Positions 50,671 to 61,898 are shown, counted from the first letter of the stretch. The stretch: 64,000 nt of DNA from Verrucomicrobiota bacterium (GCA_023428905.1 JAEYWP010000010.1:1-64000), one strand, 5' to 3'. Program-made: numbers and translations. The notes: generated by a model not told the origin, from the letters alone.

Positions 50671-51495
50671 ATGCGTTCAGCACCTAAACCCCTGGTCCTG
50701 GTCGTCGAAGACGAGGAGGAGCTGGCCAAGCTCATCTCCATTCATCTCGAGGAAGCCGGGATGCAAACGCAGGTCTACAACCGCTGTGCGCACGCATTGC
50801 GTTTCCTCAAGCGCAACTTTGCCAACCTTCTTCTCCTCGACGTCAACCTGCCGGACCAGTCGGGCTTCCAGCTTCTCGATGAACTGCGCAAGAACGACAT
50901 CTCCATCCCGACGATCTTCGTGACAGGAAACTCCCTCGAGACCGCCAAGGTCAAGGGGCTCGAGATGGGCGGTGACGACTACATCACCAAGCCCTTCAGC
51001 TACCCGGAGCTGGTGGCACGTATCCGCGCGGTCCTACGCCGGGCGGAATCGATGGCCGACTTCAACGTCACCAAGAACGCGAAGGTCAACGACCAGCCCT
51101 TTGACTTCTGCGGCGCAAAGGTGAATCCCGAGCGCCTGGAGATCGAATTCCCCAACGGCACCATCACCAAGATCGGCCGCAAGGAACTCGGCATCCTCGC
51201 CTACCTGAACGAACACCAGGGCGTGGTGATCACACGCAAGGCGCTGATCCACTCCGTCTGGGGCATTCACGCCGACGTGAAGAGCCGGTCCCTCGACCAG
51301 TACATCGTCAAGGTGCGCGATCTCTTCCGATCCAACGGACTCAGTTTGGATACGTTCCGCACCGTGCACAGCGTGGGCTACATCTTCGATCCCCAGGGCG
51401 TTTCCCAGGAGGGGCGCGACAGCCCCCAGACCCTCCCGCCGTTCGGCACGGGGTCCACCCCGCCGCTGGGCTCGCAATCGAATCCGCCGCGCTAA
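50671..51495 (+). CDS. OmpR/PhoB-type response regulator
   Basis: A 274-residue two-domain regulator. The receiver has acidic VVEDEEE at 11-17, phospho-acceptor Asp57 in LLLLDVNLPDQSGF, TG near 87 and Lys in DDYITKPFSY. The C-terminal winged helix (about 150-235) shows IGRKELGILAYLNEHQGVVITRK, then SVWG, DQYIVKVRDLFRSNG and TVHSVGYIF. A proline-rich tail of about 35 residues follows. No sensor kinase is adjacent, so it is an orphan. Target genes are unknown. It is divergent from hisG and convergent with the exonuclease gene. Confidence 0.93.
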   Translation: MRSAPKPLVLVVEDEEELAKLISIHLEEAGMQTQVYNRCAHALRFLKRNFANLLLLDVNLPDQSGFQLLDELRKNDISIPTIFVTGNSLETAKVKGLEMGGDDYITKPFSYPELVARIRAVLRRAESMADFNVTKNAKVNDQPFDFCGAKVNPERLEIEFPNGTITKIGRKELGILAYLNEHQGVVITRKALIHSVWGIHADVKSRSLDQYIVKVRDLFRSNGLSLDTFRTVHSVGYIFDPQGVSQEGRDSPQTLPPFGTGSTPPLGSQSNPPR

Positions 51496-51567
51496 GTCGC
51501 GCCCGCTTGGACGCGGCTGCGCGTCGGCGAGACTGCGCTCCCGGCCTCGCGCGCGCAGCGCGAACCG

Positions 51568-52449
51568 TTAAAACAATTCAGGCTGGGCGTACCGCTTGCG
51601 GGCGTCCGCCAGGCTGCTCTTCATCTCCAACTCCTCGAGCAGTTGGAACAACGCTTCAGGGGAGACCGCCACCTTTTGCGCGGGAACCGTCGGGTGCGTC
51701 AGGGTGAGCGTGGTGATCTTCAGGTTGCGTCGGAGGTTGTCCGCGTTGACCCGCACCAGCTCCTGGAAACGGTCCGGCTTCAACTCCCCGGCGTGGGCGA
51801 TCACACCCTCGACGCTGCCGAACTGCTGCAGCCATTTCGACGCCGTCTTGGGGCCGACGCCGTCCAAGCCGGGGATGTTGTCGGAGGTGTCGCCGACGAT
51901 CGCGAGGTAGTCCGCGATCTGGCGCGGCGGCACGCCGAATTTCTCCACCACTCCGGCCGCGTCCAGCAGCCGCCAGCCCAGCTTCGGGTTGGCGGTGGGC
52001 GGCGGCAGCATGACCTTGATGCGCTCGTCCACGATCTGGGCAAAATCCTTGTCGGAACTGACGATCAGCACCTCGTGGCCCTGGTCCGCCAGCTCCCTGG
52101 CCTGCGAGGCGAGGATGTCGTCCGACTCCACCCCTTCGATCTCGACGCCGACGTATCCAAGCGCGCGGGTCAGCTGCTTGACGTACGGCAGCTGCCGCGA
52201 AAGCGCCTCGGGCATCTCCTCGCGCTGCGCCTTGTATTCAGGAAGCAATGCCAACCGGTCTTGCGGGCCGCCGAGGTCAAAGAAAACGAGGATGGCCTCT
52301 GGCCGCTCCTGGTCGGCCAGTTTCCAAAGGGACTTGACCCAACCGTGCAGGCAGTTGGTCGGGAACCCGTCCGCCCGCGTGAGCTCGGGGATCGCGTAGA
52401 AACAGCGGTAAGCCAGGTTGAAGCCGTCGATCAAAAGCCATTTCGCCAT
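51568..52449 (-). CDS. stand-alone 5'-3' exonuclease (PolA N-domain/XNI-like)
   Basis: A 293-residue flap-type nuclease. LLIDGFNLAYRCFYAIPEL has the first metal-binding Asp. VFFDLGGPQDRLALLPEYKAQREEMPE, VEIEGVESDDILAS (acidic metal cluster), VSSDKDFAQIV and YLAIVGDTSDNIPGLDGVGPKTASKWL (helix-3-turn DNA-binding loop) follow the order of Pol I 5' nuclease. There is no polymerase domain, and the protein ends YAQPELF. I start at ATG 52449, which begins MAKWLLIDG. It processes flaps or RNA primers in the cytoplasm. It is divergent from the Nudix gene. Confidence 0.92.
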   Translation of the reverse strand: MAKWLLIDGFNLAYRCFYAIPELTRADGFPTNCLHGWVKSLWKLADQERPEAILVFFDLGGPQDRLALLPEYKAQREEMPEALSRQLPYVKQLTRALGYVGVEIEGVESDDILASQARELADQGHEVLIVSSDKDFAQIVDERIKVMLPPPTANPKLGWRLLDAAGVVEKFGVPPRQIADYLAIVGDTSDNIPGLDGVGPKTASKWLQQFGSVEGVIAHAGELKPDRFQELVRVNADNLRRNLKITTLTLTHPTVPAQKVAVSPEALFQLLEELEMKSSLADARKRYAQPELF

Positions 52450-52559
52450 GGACAAAAAGGTGCGGCGCCCGCCCCGGCGGGGGCGAGGAGAAAAAGGACG
52501 CGCCCCGCCCGCCGTCGCAAAGCTTGCGTTCAGCGGTGCGGACGCCTGCATCTGGCGGC

Positions 52560-53087
52560 ATGTCCGCCGCCGCGCCCGCGTCCATTCCGTACAAGATCGC
52601 CGTCCTCGTTTTCCTGGAGAATGAGCGCGGGGAGCAGCTCCTTCTCCACCGTGCCAAGGCGCCCAATCTCGGCGCGTGGAGCCCGATCGGCGGAAAACTC
52701 GAGATGGCCACCGGCGAGTCCCCCTTCGAGTGCGCGGTGCGCGAAACCTATGAGGAAACCGGCCTGCAGGTGGCAGGCGCCGACCTGCACCTTTTCGCCA
52801 TGATCGCGGAGAAAGCCTACGAAGGCGCGGGCCACTGGCTCCTTTTTCTTTTCCGCTGCCGGCGCGCAATCACCGCCCTGCCCCCGGACATCGTCGAGGG
52901 AACGTTCGGCTTCTTCAGCCGTGCCGCGCTGGAGCAGCTGCCTCTCCCCGAAACCGATCGCACCGCGCTCTGGCCCATCTTCGACCGCTACAAGGAAAGC
53001 TTCGTCGCCCTGCGCGCCGACTGCGCCCCCGAGACGCCACTCAAGGTCGAGATCGAGCAGGTGGTGACTCCAGCCCCCTCGGCTTGA
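52560..53087 (+). CDS. Nudix hydrolase
   Basis: A 175-residue Nudix enzyme. The box is GGKLEMATGESPFE then CAVRETYEETGL, with the REx2EExGL core intact; two extra residues lie between the first Gly and Glu relative to the strict consensus. It hydrolyses nucleoside diphosphates linked to a second group. Lys/His-rich HRAKAPNLGAWSPIGGK resembles the 8-oxo-dGTP/MutT-like subgroup, but the substrate is not settled. I start at ATG 52560 (MSAAAPASIPYKI) since the upstream frame is not protein-like. Confidence 0.88.
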   Translation: MSAAAPASIPYKIAVLVFLENERGEQLLLHRAKAPNLGAWSPIGGKLEMATGESPFECAVRETYEETGLQVAGADLHLFAMIAEKAYEGAGHWLLFLFRCRRAITALPPDIVEGTFGFFSRAALEQLPLPETDRTALWPIFDRYKESFVALRADCAPETPLKVEIEQVVTPAPSA

Positions 53088-53291
53088 GCACACGCGCACG
53101 CCACAGCCGATGCGCCAACCGCTCAATCGCCGCGCGGTTTGTCAATTGGCCGAGTCCTGACAGTATCCATGAGTGCGCAGGCCAAACCCTGCGCCCCCAG
53201 CATTAGGCCTCCTGATCCCGGGGACAATTCACTTGATTTTGGTCCCCCCGGACGGACACTTCCCCCCTTCACCCGAAATAAGACTCATACC

Positions 53292-54392
53292 GTGAGCAAG
53301 AAGACGCCTGTCACCGCCGAGAAAAAAGCCGAGAATTCCGCCCTGGACTCGGCTCCTCACACCGCGCCGGTAAACGCGAATCTGCCGCCCGAGCAGAAGA
53401 TCGAGTTGTACCGAAAGATGGTGCGCATCCGCCGATTCGAGGAGCGCAGCCTGCGCGCCTACCAAGCCAAGAAGATCGGTGGCTTCCTCCACCTCTACAT
53501 CGGCCAGGAGGCGATCGCGGTGGGCTGCTGCTCCCTGATGGGGCCAAACGACCACGTGATCACCGCGTATCGAGACCACGGACACGCCATCGCCGTCGGG
53601 ATGGACACCAAGCCGCTGATGGCCGAACTCTACGGCAAGGTCACCGGCTGCTCCAAGGGCAAGGGCGGCTCGATGCATTACTTTGATCCCTCCCGCAATT
53701 ATTGGGGCGGCCACGGCATCGTCGGCGGACAAATCCCGCTCGGGACCGGGCTCGCCTACGGTGTGAAGTACAAGGGCCTGAAGGGCGCCGCGATGGCGTT
53801 CATGGGCGACGGAGCCGTCAACCAGGGCGCGGTCCACGAGGCAATGAACCTCGCTGCACTGTGGGACCTTCCCTGCATCTTCGTGATCGAAAACAACCGC
53901 TATTCGATGGGCACGAGCCAGCAGCGGTCCTCCGCCGGCCCCGGCCTTGCCCAGCGTGCGGAGGCTTACGGCATGCAGTGGGCGACGTGCAACGGGCACG
54001 ACGTTTACGATGTGCGTGCGACGATGGACAAGTTCCTCAACCTCGCCCGCGAGCAGTCCAAACCGAGCGTGGTCGAGATTGATACCTATCGCTACCGCGG
54101 CCACTCCGTCGCCGATCCCGACAAGACTTACCGCACGCGCGACGAGATCGAGGACTACCAGAAGACCAAGGACCCGATTAACCTCTTCCAGTCGACCCTG
54201 CTCAATGAAGGCGTCCTGAACCAGGCCCTGATCGAGCAGATCGACACCGAGGCCCGCGCCGAAGCGGATGTCGCCGCGGAATTTGCCGAGGTGAGTCCCT
54301 TCCCCACCGCCGAAGACATCCAGAAGGATGTCTATTGGGAGGCCGATAATCCCGAGCAGCGCAAATCCCAAGGCCGCCTCTTCTTCGACTGA
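53292..54392 (+). CDS. pdhA: pyruvate dehydrogenase E1 component, alpha subunit
   Basis: A 366-residue thiamine-dependent subunit. It shows YRKMVRIRRFEERSLRAYQ, GGFLHLYIGQEAIAVGCC, the TPP/Mg motif GDGAVNQGAVHEAMNLAAL to IENN, and the phosphorylation-loop YRYRGHSVADPD. The start is set at GTG 53292 (VSKKTPVTAEKK) because the ATG upstream at 53139 adds a non-conserved proline-rich leader. It is the first gene of pdhA-pdhB-pdhC (gap 41 bases to pdhB). It decarboxylates pyruvate and loads acetyl on the E2 lipoyl. Confidence 0.95.
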   Translation: MSKKTPVTAEKKAENSALDSAPHTAPVNANLPPEQKIELYRKMVRIRRFEERSLRAYQAKKIGGFLHLYIGQEAIAVGCCSLMGPNDHVITAYRDHGHAIAVGMDTKPLMAELYGKVTGCSKGKGGSMHYFDPSRNYWGGHGIVGGQIPLGTGLAYGVKYKGLKGAAMAFMGDGAVNQGAVHEAMNLAALWDLPCIFVIENNRYSMGTSQQRSSAGPGLAQRAEAYGMQWATCNGHDVYDVRATMDKFLNLAREQSKPSVVEIDTYRYRGHSVADPDKTYRTRDEIEDYQKTKDPINLFQSTLLNEGVLNQALIEQIDTEARAEADVAAEFAEVSPFPTAEDIQKDVYWEADNPEQRKSQGRLFFD

Positions 54393-54433
54393 GCGGTTCA
54401 CCACTGGCTTTAACGCATAACGTTTTTCTCCCG

Positions 54434-55408
54434 ATGCCCGTCATCACTTACCGCGAAGCTGTTCGCCATGCCCTCGCCGAGGAGCTCGACCGCGACCCGA
54501 ACGTCGTCGTCATGGGCGAAGAAGTCGCCCAGTTCAACGGAGCCTACAAGGTCACGGAAGGCCTGCTCGCCAAATACGGTCCGAAACGGATCGTCGACAC
54601 GCCCATCAGCGAAGCCGGCTTTATCGGCATGGGCGTCGGCGCATCCATGCTCGGTATCCGCCCCGTGATGGAACTGATGTTCTGGTCCTTCTACTCCGTC
54701 GCCTTTGACCAGATCCTGAACAACGCCGCCAACGTGCGCTACATGTCCGGCGGTTTGATCAACTGCCCGATCGTGATCCGTGGCCCCGCCAACGGCGGCA
54801 CCAACGTCGGCGCCACCCACTCCCACACCCCCGAAAACGTCCTCGCCAACCACCCGGGCGTGAAGGTCGTGGTGCCGGCCACTCCGGCCGATGCCAAGGG
54901 ACTGCTCAAGTCCGCCATCCGCGACAATGACCCCGTGATGTTCCTCGAGAACACCATCCTCTACGGAGAAAAGGGCGAGGTTCCCGAGGGCGAACACGTC
55001 ATCCCGCTCGGAAAGGCGGATGTGAAGCGCGAGGGCACCGACCTCACGATCGTGACCTACGGTCGCTCCGTCCTGCACTCGCTCAAGGCCGCAGAGGAAC
55101 TTCAGGCCAAGCATAACCTCTCGGTCGAGGTCGTCGACCTGCGGACGATCCGTCCGCTGGACATCGACACGGTGCTCGCCTCCGTGCGCAAGACCCACCG
55201 CGTCCTGATTGTGGAAGAGCAGAAACCGTTCTGCAGTGTCGGCACCCAGCTCGCGTTCATGATCCAGAAGGAAGCGTTCGACGAGCTTGACGCCCCGGTC
55301 AACCGGCTCGCCACCGTGGACGCCCCGGCGATCTACAGCCCCCCGGTCGAGGTCGAACAACTCCCGAACCCCGCGCGCGTGGTTCAGGCTGCCCTAGCCA
55401 CGAAATAA
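54434..55408 (+). CDS. pdhB: pyruvate dehydrogenase E1 component, beta subunit
   Basis: A 324-residue partner of PdhA. It has YREAVRHALAEELDRDPNVVVMGEEVAQF, KRIVDTPISEAGFIGMGVGASM, GATHSHTPENVLANHPGVKVV and ENTILYGEKGEVPEG. These are the standard E1-beta blocks, including the TPP-binding Glu region. VVDLRTIRPLDIDTV near residue 235 is the C-terminal domain signature. It is coupled with pdhA and pdhC in one operon (36 bases to pdhC). Confidence 0.96.
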   Translation: MPVITYREAVRHALAEELDRDPNVVVMGEEVAQFNGAYKVTEGLLAKYGPKRIVDTPISEAGFIGMGVGASMLGIRPVMELMFWSFYSVAFDQILNNAANVRYMSGGLINCPIVIRGPANGGTNVGATHSHTPENVLANHPGVKVVVPATPADAKGLLKSAIRDNDPVMFLENTILYGEKGEVPEGEHVIPLGKADVKREGTDLTIVTYGRSVLHSLKAAEELQAKHNLSVEVVDLRTIRPLDIDTVLASVRKTHRVLIVEEQKPFCSVGTQLAFMIQKEAFDELDAPVNRLATVDAPAIYSPPVEVEQLPNPARVVQAALATK

Positions 55409-55444
55409 GCGCAGGCCGAGTCCAACACCTACTTCCCTATTCCC

Positions 55445-56752
55445 ATGGCCCAGATCATCGAGATGCCGAAACTCAGCGACACCATGACGGTGGGTACGCT
55501 GGTCAAGTGGCTGAAGAAAGAAGGCGACGCCGTGAAAAGCGGCACCATGCTTGCCGAGGTCGAGACCGACAAGGCGACGATGGAGCTGGAATGCTTCTTC
55601 GATGGCACGCTGCTGAAGATTTTCTCCCCAGCCGGTTCGCAGGTCGCGATCGGCGCACCCTTGTGTGCGGTCGGGAAACCTGGCGAGACGGTGGAGGCTC
55701 CGGAATCGAAGCCGGCACCCGCGGCAGCCAAGGCCGAGGCGCCGAAACAGGCGCCCGCCCCCGAGGCCAAGGCCGAGAGCGCACCCGCCCCCCAGCCCAC
55801 GCCCGAGGCCGCCGCGCCCGCTCCTTCCGCCCCGGAACCCGCGCCGACGGGCGGTCGCGTCAAGATCTCCCCGCTTGCCCGCAAGCTCGCCGCCGCCAAG
55901 GGCGTCGATCCCGCCCGGGTCCAGGGCTCCGGCCCGGGGGGACGTATTGTCCGCGCGGATATCCTGGCCGCTGAAAAAAATGGCACCGCCAAGGGTGGCT
56001 CCGCCGCCGCCCCGGCCAAGGGCACCTTCACCGGTGGCGCCCCGACCCGCAGCGGACCGATCCAGGAGGATCGCGTCGCGCCCGTGTCCAACATGCGCGC
56101 CGTCATCGCCAAGCGCCTGCTGGAGTCGAAGACTCAAATCCCCCATTTTTATGTGGAGATCGAGGTCGACGCCGAACCGTTGGCCAGCCTCCGCCAGCAG
56201 CTCAACACCGGGCTCGAGAAGGAAGGGGTCAAACTCTCCGTCAACGACTTCATCCTCAAGGCTGCCGCCGAGGCGCTGCGCCGTGTCCCGCAGGCCAATG
56301 CCTCCTGGGAAGGCGCCCAGATCCGCTATCACGGCGCGGTGCACATGTCCTTCGCCGTCGCGATCGAGGACGGCCTGATCACTCCGGTCGTGCGCGACGC
56401 CCACCAGAAGTCGGTTTTCGCCATCAGCACCGAAGCGAAGAGCCTCGGCAAACTGGCCAAGGACAAGAAGCTCAAGCCCGACCAGTTCACCGGCGGCACC
56501 TTCTGCGTCTCCAACATGGGCATGATGGGCGTGGAGCGTTTTGCGGCCATCATCAACCCGCCCAACGCCTGCATCCTCGCCATCGGCGCGACGGTCAAAA
56601 AACCCGTCGTCAAGGGCGACCAGATCGTCATCGGTCAGCGCATGAGCATCACCCTTTCGTGCGACCACCGGGTCGTCGATGGAGCGGTCGGCGCGCAGTA
56701 CCTCGGGGCCCTCAAGCTGCTGCTTGAGAATCCCGCGCTACTCCTGGTCTAG
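55445..56752 (+). CDS. pdhC: pyruvate dehydrogenase E2, dihydrolipoamide acetyltransferase
   Basis: A 435-residue E2. One lipoyl domain (residues 1-78) has lipoylated Lys43 in EVETDKATMELE. A long Pro/Ala/Glu linker (about 79-135) follows. The peripheral-subunit-binding domain is at about 140-175 (KISPLARKLAAAKGVDPARV...GGRIVRADIL). The catalytic domain from about 205 ends with CDHRVVDGAVGAQYL (His and Asp). It transfers acetyl to CoA. The E3 lipoamide dehydrogenase gene is not next to it. A terminator follows at 56780. Confidence 0.96.
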   Translation: MAQIIEMPKLSDTMTVGTLVKWLKKEGDAVKSGTMLAEVETDKATMELECFFDGTLLKIFSPAGSQVAIGAPLCAVGKPGETVEAPESKPAPAAAKAEAPKQAPAPEAKAESAPAPQPTPEAAAPAPSAPEPAPTGGRVKISPLARKLAAAKGVDPARVQGSGPGGRIVRADILAAEKNGTAKGGSAAAPAKGTFTGGAPTRSGPIQEDRVAPVSNMRAVIAKRLLESKTQIPHFYVEIEVDAEPLASLRQQLNTGLEKEGVKLSVNDFILKAAAEALRRVPQANASWEGAQIRYHGAVHMSFAVAIEDGLITPVVRDAHQKSVFAISTEAKSLGKLAKDKKLKPDQFTGGTFCVSNMGMMGVERFAAIINPPNACILAIGATVKKPVVKGDQIVIGQRMSITLSCDHRVVDGAVGAQYLGALKLLLENPALLLV

Positions 56753-56779
56753 CGCAGCGCCCCTCGGCCACACGCTTTC

Positions 56780-56807
56780 AGCCGCCTCCTTCACGGGGCG
56801 GCTTTTT
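56780..56807 (+). terminator. rho-independent terminator of the pdh operon
   Basis: AGCCGCC (56780-56786) pairs with GGCGGCT (56797-56803), a 7-bp stem, and is followed by TTTT. It lies 28 bases after the pdhC stop on the same strand, so it should end the pdh transcript and separate it from the sensor-kinase genes. Confidence 0.85.
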
Positions 56808-56849
56808 CGTGCCTGGCAAAGGACTAACATGGCACCCAGCCATCGGCCG

Positions 56850-56960
56850 CACGGTTGGGCGGGTGTCCAACCCGGGTCTGGAAGCTCACGCGGTTTAGCC
56901 CGGGCGACCGGCGCACGCTAACGTCAGAGCCAGTCCCCGGAGAGGCCGGGTACAGTTGGG
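56850..56960 (+). ncRNA. possible structured 5' leader of the hybrid-kinase operon
   Basis: Between the pdh terminator and the kinase ATG (57002) are 195 non-coding bases with successive hairpins. GGTTGG (56853-56858) pairs with CCAACC (56867-56872). CCCGGG (56871-56876) pairs with CCCGGG (56899-56904), overlapping the first stem by two bases. CCCGG (56936-56940) pairs with CCGGG (56946-56950). Overlapping stems could allow alternative folds. It matches no riboswitch class that I know, so it may be nothing more than GC-rich leader. Confidence 0.3.
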
Positions 56961-57001
56961 CCCCTTATGTGCCGATAACGGTACGGGAGCCTTACTTACG
57001 C

Positions 57002-59116
57002 ATGGGTACCGCGCCGGGCATAACCAACCTTCTTCTTGAGCACTCCGTCCTGGCCGGTGTGCTCCTGCTCGCCCTTGCCGTGGCCACCGTCCTGCTTTGC
57101 CTGCGCCTACGACGGCGCCTGCAGGCGGATCGCCTTCTGCTCGGTGCGCTCGAAAAACGAAGCGCCGGCCTGGTCGAGGCGTCTCCCAATTGCGTCATGC
57201 TGCTCGACGCTGCCGGCCTCATCCAGACGGTGAATGGCAATGGCCTTGGCCTGCTGGGCCGCAGCCGCTCCGAGGTCGTGGGGCACCGTCTGGTCGAGGT
57301 GCTCGATCCCGGCGACGGCAATTCGCTCGCCGAGGCGCTGCGGCGCACTTTGGCAGGCGAGCGCCGCGATTTTGAGCTGGCGTATCCCTCTCCTCATCGC
57401 GGCCTCCTCCACTTCCGCGTTGCGCTCAGTCCGATCGAGGGAGAAACGCCACCGCTGCAGCACGCCGCCTGTATCTGTATCGATATCACGGATCGCCGGC
57501 GGTATGAAGAGGAGCTGTATTCGGCCAAGCTCGCGGCCGAGGCCGCCGTCGCGGTAAAGACAGAATTCCTCGCGCTGATGAGCCACGAGATCCGCACGCC
57601 TCTGGGCGGCGTGATCGGCATGCTCAATCTGCTGCGCAAACATCCGCTTCCCGCCCAGCAACGCCAGCACGCCACCCTCGCCCACGAGAGTGCGGAGAAC
57701 CTCCTGGAGATCCTGGACGATGTCCTCGACGCGGCGAAGTTGGATGCGGGACGGCTCACCCTCGAGGAAATCAGTTTCGACGTCCGCGCTGAACTCGGCC
57801 GCACCGTCGAATGCCTGCGCTTCCGCGCGGTGGAGAAGGGCGTCAGCCTGCGTTGTTCGATCGCCGACCAGGTGCCGCAATTCGCACGCGGTGATCCGAC
57901 GCGCCTGCGGCAGATCCTCGCCAACTTCCTCAGTAACGCTGTCAAGTTCACCGCCCAAGGAGGCGTGGTCGTGGCGCTGACCGCCCAAGATGTCACCCCC
58001 ACCCACTTCACCTTGGTGGGGACGGTGACAGACACCGGCCCCGGCATCTCCCCGGAACAGCAGGCAAGGCTCTTCTCAAAATTTGAACAGGCCGACGTCT
58101 CCACCACCCGCCGCTACGGCGGGACAGGTCTGGGCCTGGCCATCGCCAAACACCTGGTCGAATTGATGGGCGGCACTGTCTCGGTGCAAAGCGAGGAGGG
58201 ACGCGGCACCCTGTTTACCTTCACCGCGCGGCTGGGAATCCCTGCCGGTGACGCGCTGGTCCGGGTCCGCGACCGACGCCTGCCGGACTTGCCGCGTCAC
58301 TCCTGCCGTCTGCGGGTGCTCTGCGCGGAGGATGAGAAGATCAATCAGGCCGTCGCCGAAGCGCTCCTTGCCGGCCTCGGCCACCAGGTGGAATTTGTGA
58401 CCACAGGCCGCGCCGCCCTCGCGCGCCTTCAGACCGACGACGTCGATGTGGTGCTGATGGACAGCCGCATGCCCGAGATGGATGGCCTGCAAGCTACGCG
58501 CGAGATCCGCGCGGGGCGCACCGCCAACCGCGCCATCTACGTCATCGCCGCCACCGCGAATACCTCTTTCTCCCAACGGGAACAGTGCCTCGCGTCGGGT
58601 ATGAACGACTTCCTCGTCAAACCCTTGAGGGAGGAGGAACTCCACGCCGCCCTCGCGCGCGCCATCGATGCGCTGCAGCAGGCGGGCCGCCCCCTTGCGC
58701 CCGTCCCCTCACTGACCGAGGCGCCCCCGCCCGGCCTTGACGAATCGGCCCTGACCGCGCTGCTGGATGCCGAACTCGCCCGCAGGCCCGCTCCCACCCC
58801 CGAGATGACGGAGCGGTTCGCGCGCCAGTACCTGATCGATGCCCCCTGCCGTTTCGCCCAGATCGACGCCGCCCTCCAGGTGCAGGACCGCGAGGCCCTG
58901 GGGATCGCGGCGCACTCCCTCAAGAATATCTCCCATTACGTCGCCGCGCCGGCGTTGTGCTCCGTTGCCGGCACCCTGGAAAAGGCGGCTGACGCCGGCG
59001 ACTTCGCCCAGGTCCGCCAGGTGCTGCCACGGGCGGTCGAACTCTACCGCTCCGTCCGAACCCGCCTCGAAACCGACTTCCCGACTCCCCACACCGATGA
59101 AACTGCTGCTGGTTGA
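57002..59116 (+). CDS. hybrid sensor histidine kinase (kinase-receiver-Hpt)
   Basis: A 704-residue membrane-bound phosphorelay protein. One helix (about 14-35, VLAGVLLLALAVATVLLCL) is followed by a PAS-like domain (about 50-165), HisKA with His195 in MSHEIRTPLGG, HATPase (NAVKF, DTGPGIS, GGTGLGLAI), a receiver with Asp487 in VLMDSRMPEMDG and Lys in FLVKPLRE, and a C-terminal Hpt with His638 in AAHSLKN. This is a complete BarA/ArcB-type relay in one chain. The start is ATG 57002; the open frame upstream is not conserved. Its stop lies 20 bases inside the next gene, a double-receiver regulator, which is a likely partner. Confidence 0.92.
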   Translation: MGTAPGITNLLLEHSVLAGVLLLALAVATVLLCLRLRRRLQADRLLLGALEKRSAGLVEASPNCVMLLDAAGLIQTVNGNGLGLLGRSRSEVVGHRLVEVLDPGDGNSLAEALRRTLAGERRDFELAYPSPHRGLLHFRVALSPIEGETPPLQHAACICIDITDRRRYEEELYSAKLAAEAAVAVKTEFLALMSHEIRTPLGGVIGMLNLLRKHPLPAQQRQHATLAHESAENLLEILDDVLDAAKLDAGRLTLEEISFDVRAELGRTVECLRFRAVEKGVSLRCSIADQVPQFARGDPTRLRQILANFLSNAVKFTAQGGVVVALTAQDVTPTHFTLVGTVTDTGPGISPEQQARLFSKFEQADVSTTRRYGGTGLGLAIAKHLVELMGGTVSVQSEEGRGTLFTFTARLGIPAGDALVRVRDRRLPDLPRHSCRLRVLCAEDEKINQAVAEALLAGLGHQVEFVTTGRAALARLQTDDVDVVLMDSRMPEMDGLQATREIRAGRTANRAIYVIAATANTSFSQREQCLASGMNDFLVKPLREEELHAALARAIDALQQAGRPLAPVPSLTEAPPPGLDESALTALLDAELARRPAPTPEMTERFARQYLIDAPCRFAQIDAALQVQDREALGIAAHSLKNISHYVAAPALCSVAGTLEKAADAGDFAQVRQVLPRAVELYRSVRTRLETDFPTPHTDETAAG

Positions 59117-59888
59117 CGACGACGCCGCCGAGCGGGAAATGCTCAAGGACATCCTCCGGGCCCAGGGTGCCTGGTCCATCACGGAGGCGGCGTCGGGTCG
59201 TGAGGCCTTCGAAATCCTGGTCACCGGACTCGAACCGGCGGTGTGCTTTTTCGACGTCAGGATGCCCGACATCGACGGCCAGAAACTGCTCTCCCTGGTC
59301 CGGCGGGAGCAGGCCCTGCGGCACCTCAAGGTCATCATCACGTCGGCCACGCGCGACCGGGAGGTCATCCTCGCCCTCGGCAAACTGGGCATCTCCGGGT
59401 ATTTGCTGAAACCTTACGAGATGCATCGCACCACCGCGTCGCTGACCCAGCTTCTCGGCGCAGCCAAGGTCACCGTCCCCGCCCTCGCCGCCCGCAACCT
59501 TCTCGCCCGCACCGCACTGGTGGCGGATGACGACGCGCTGACGCGCAAGGTGCTCGCCGAGATCATCCGGGCCGAGCCGGATTGGGAGGTGGTCGAGGCG
59601 GAGGACGGCCTGGCCGCACTCGAACTGATGCGCGGCGGGCTCCGACCCGACCTCGCCGTCCTCGACCTGCGCATGCCGCGGCTCGACGGCCAGTCCCTTC
59701 TCCAGCGAATCCGCGAGGATCCTCACCTGCGCCGCATGCCGGTCGTGATCATCTCGGGCCAGCAGGACCGCGAGCAGGTCCGATTGCTCGCCCAACTGCG
59801 AATCTCCGGCTACGTGCTGAAGCCTCTCGATATGTTGAAAGCCCGCGCCGCAATCGACCAGGCCCTTCACGGCCCGGTCACGACGTGA
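59097..59888 (+). CDS. response regulator with two receiver domains
   Basis: A 263-residue protein of two tandem CheY-like receivers and no output domain. Receiver 1: VDDDA at 6-10, Asp53 in FFDVRMPDIDG, Lys105 in YLLKPYEM. Receiver 2: VADDDA near 142-147, Asp190 in VLDLRMPRLDG, Lys242 in YVLKPLDM. Both keep the full active site, so both can be phosphorylated. It overlaps the hybrid kinase gene by 20 bases, so the two are co-translated. Lacking an output domain, it should act through protein binding or as a phosphate sink. Confidence 0.9.
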   Translation: MKLLLVDDDAAEREMLKDILRAQGAWSITEAASGREAFEILVTGLEPAVCFFDVRMPDIDGQKLLSLVRREQALRHLKVIITSATRDREVILALGKLGISGYLLKPYEMHRTTASLTQLLGAAKVTVPALAARNLLARTALVADDDALTRKVLAEIIRAEPDWEVVEAEDGLAALELMRGGLRPDLAVLDLRMPRLDGQSLLQRIREDPHLRRMPVVIISGQQDREQVRLLAQLRISGYVLKPLDMLKARAAIDQALHGPVTT

Positions 59889-59930
59889 GCGGCAGGCGCC
59901 GTTGAGCCGCGCCCGCACACCGGGTGGTTG

Positions 59931-61898
<1,968 letters not shown>

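Noticed and set aside
56850..57001. Cyclic-di-GMP, cobalamin or TPP riboswitch
   Set aside because: I compared the leader with the conserved cores I know for these classes and found none of the required motifs.
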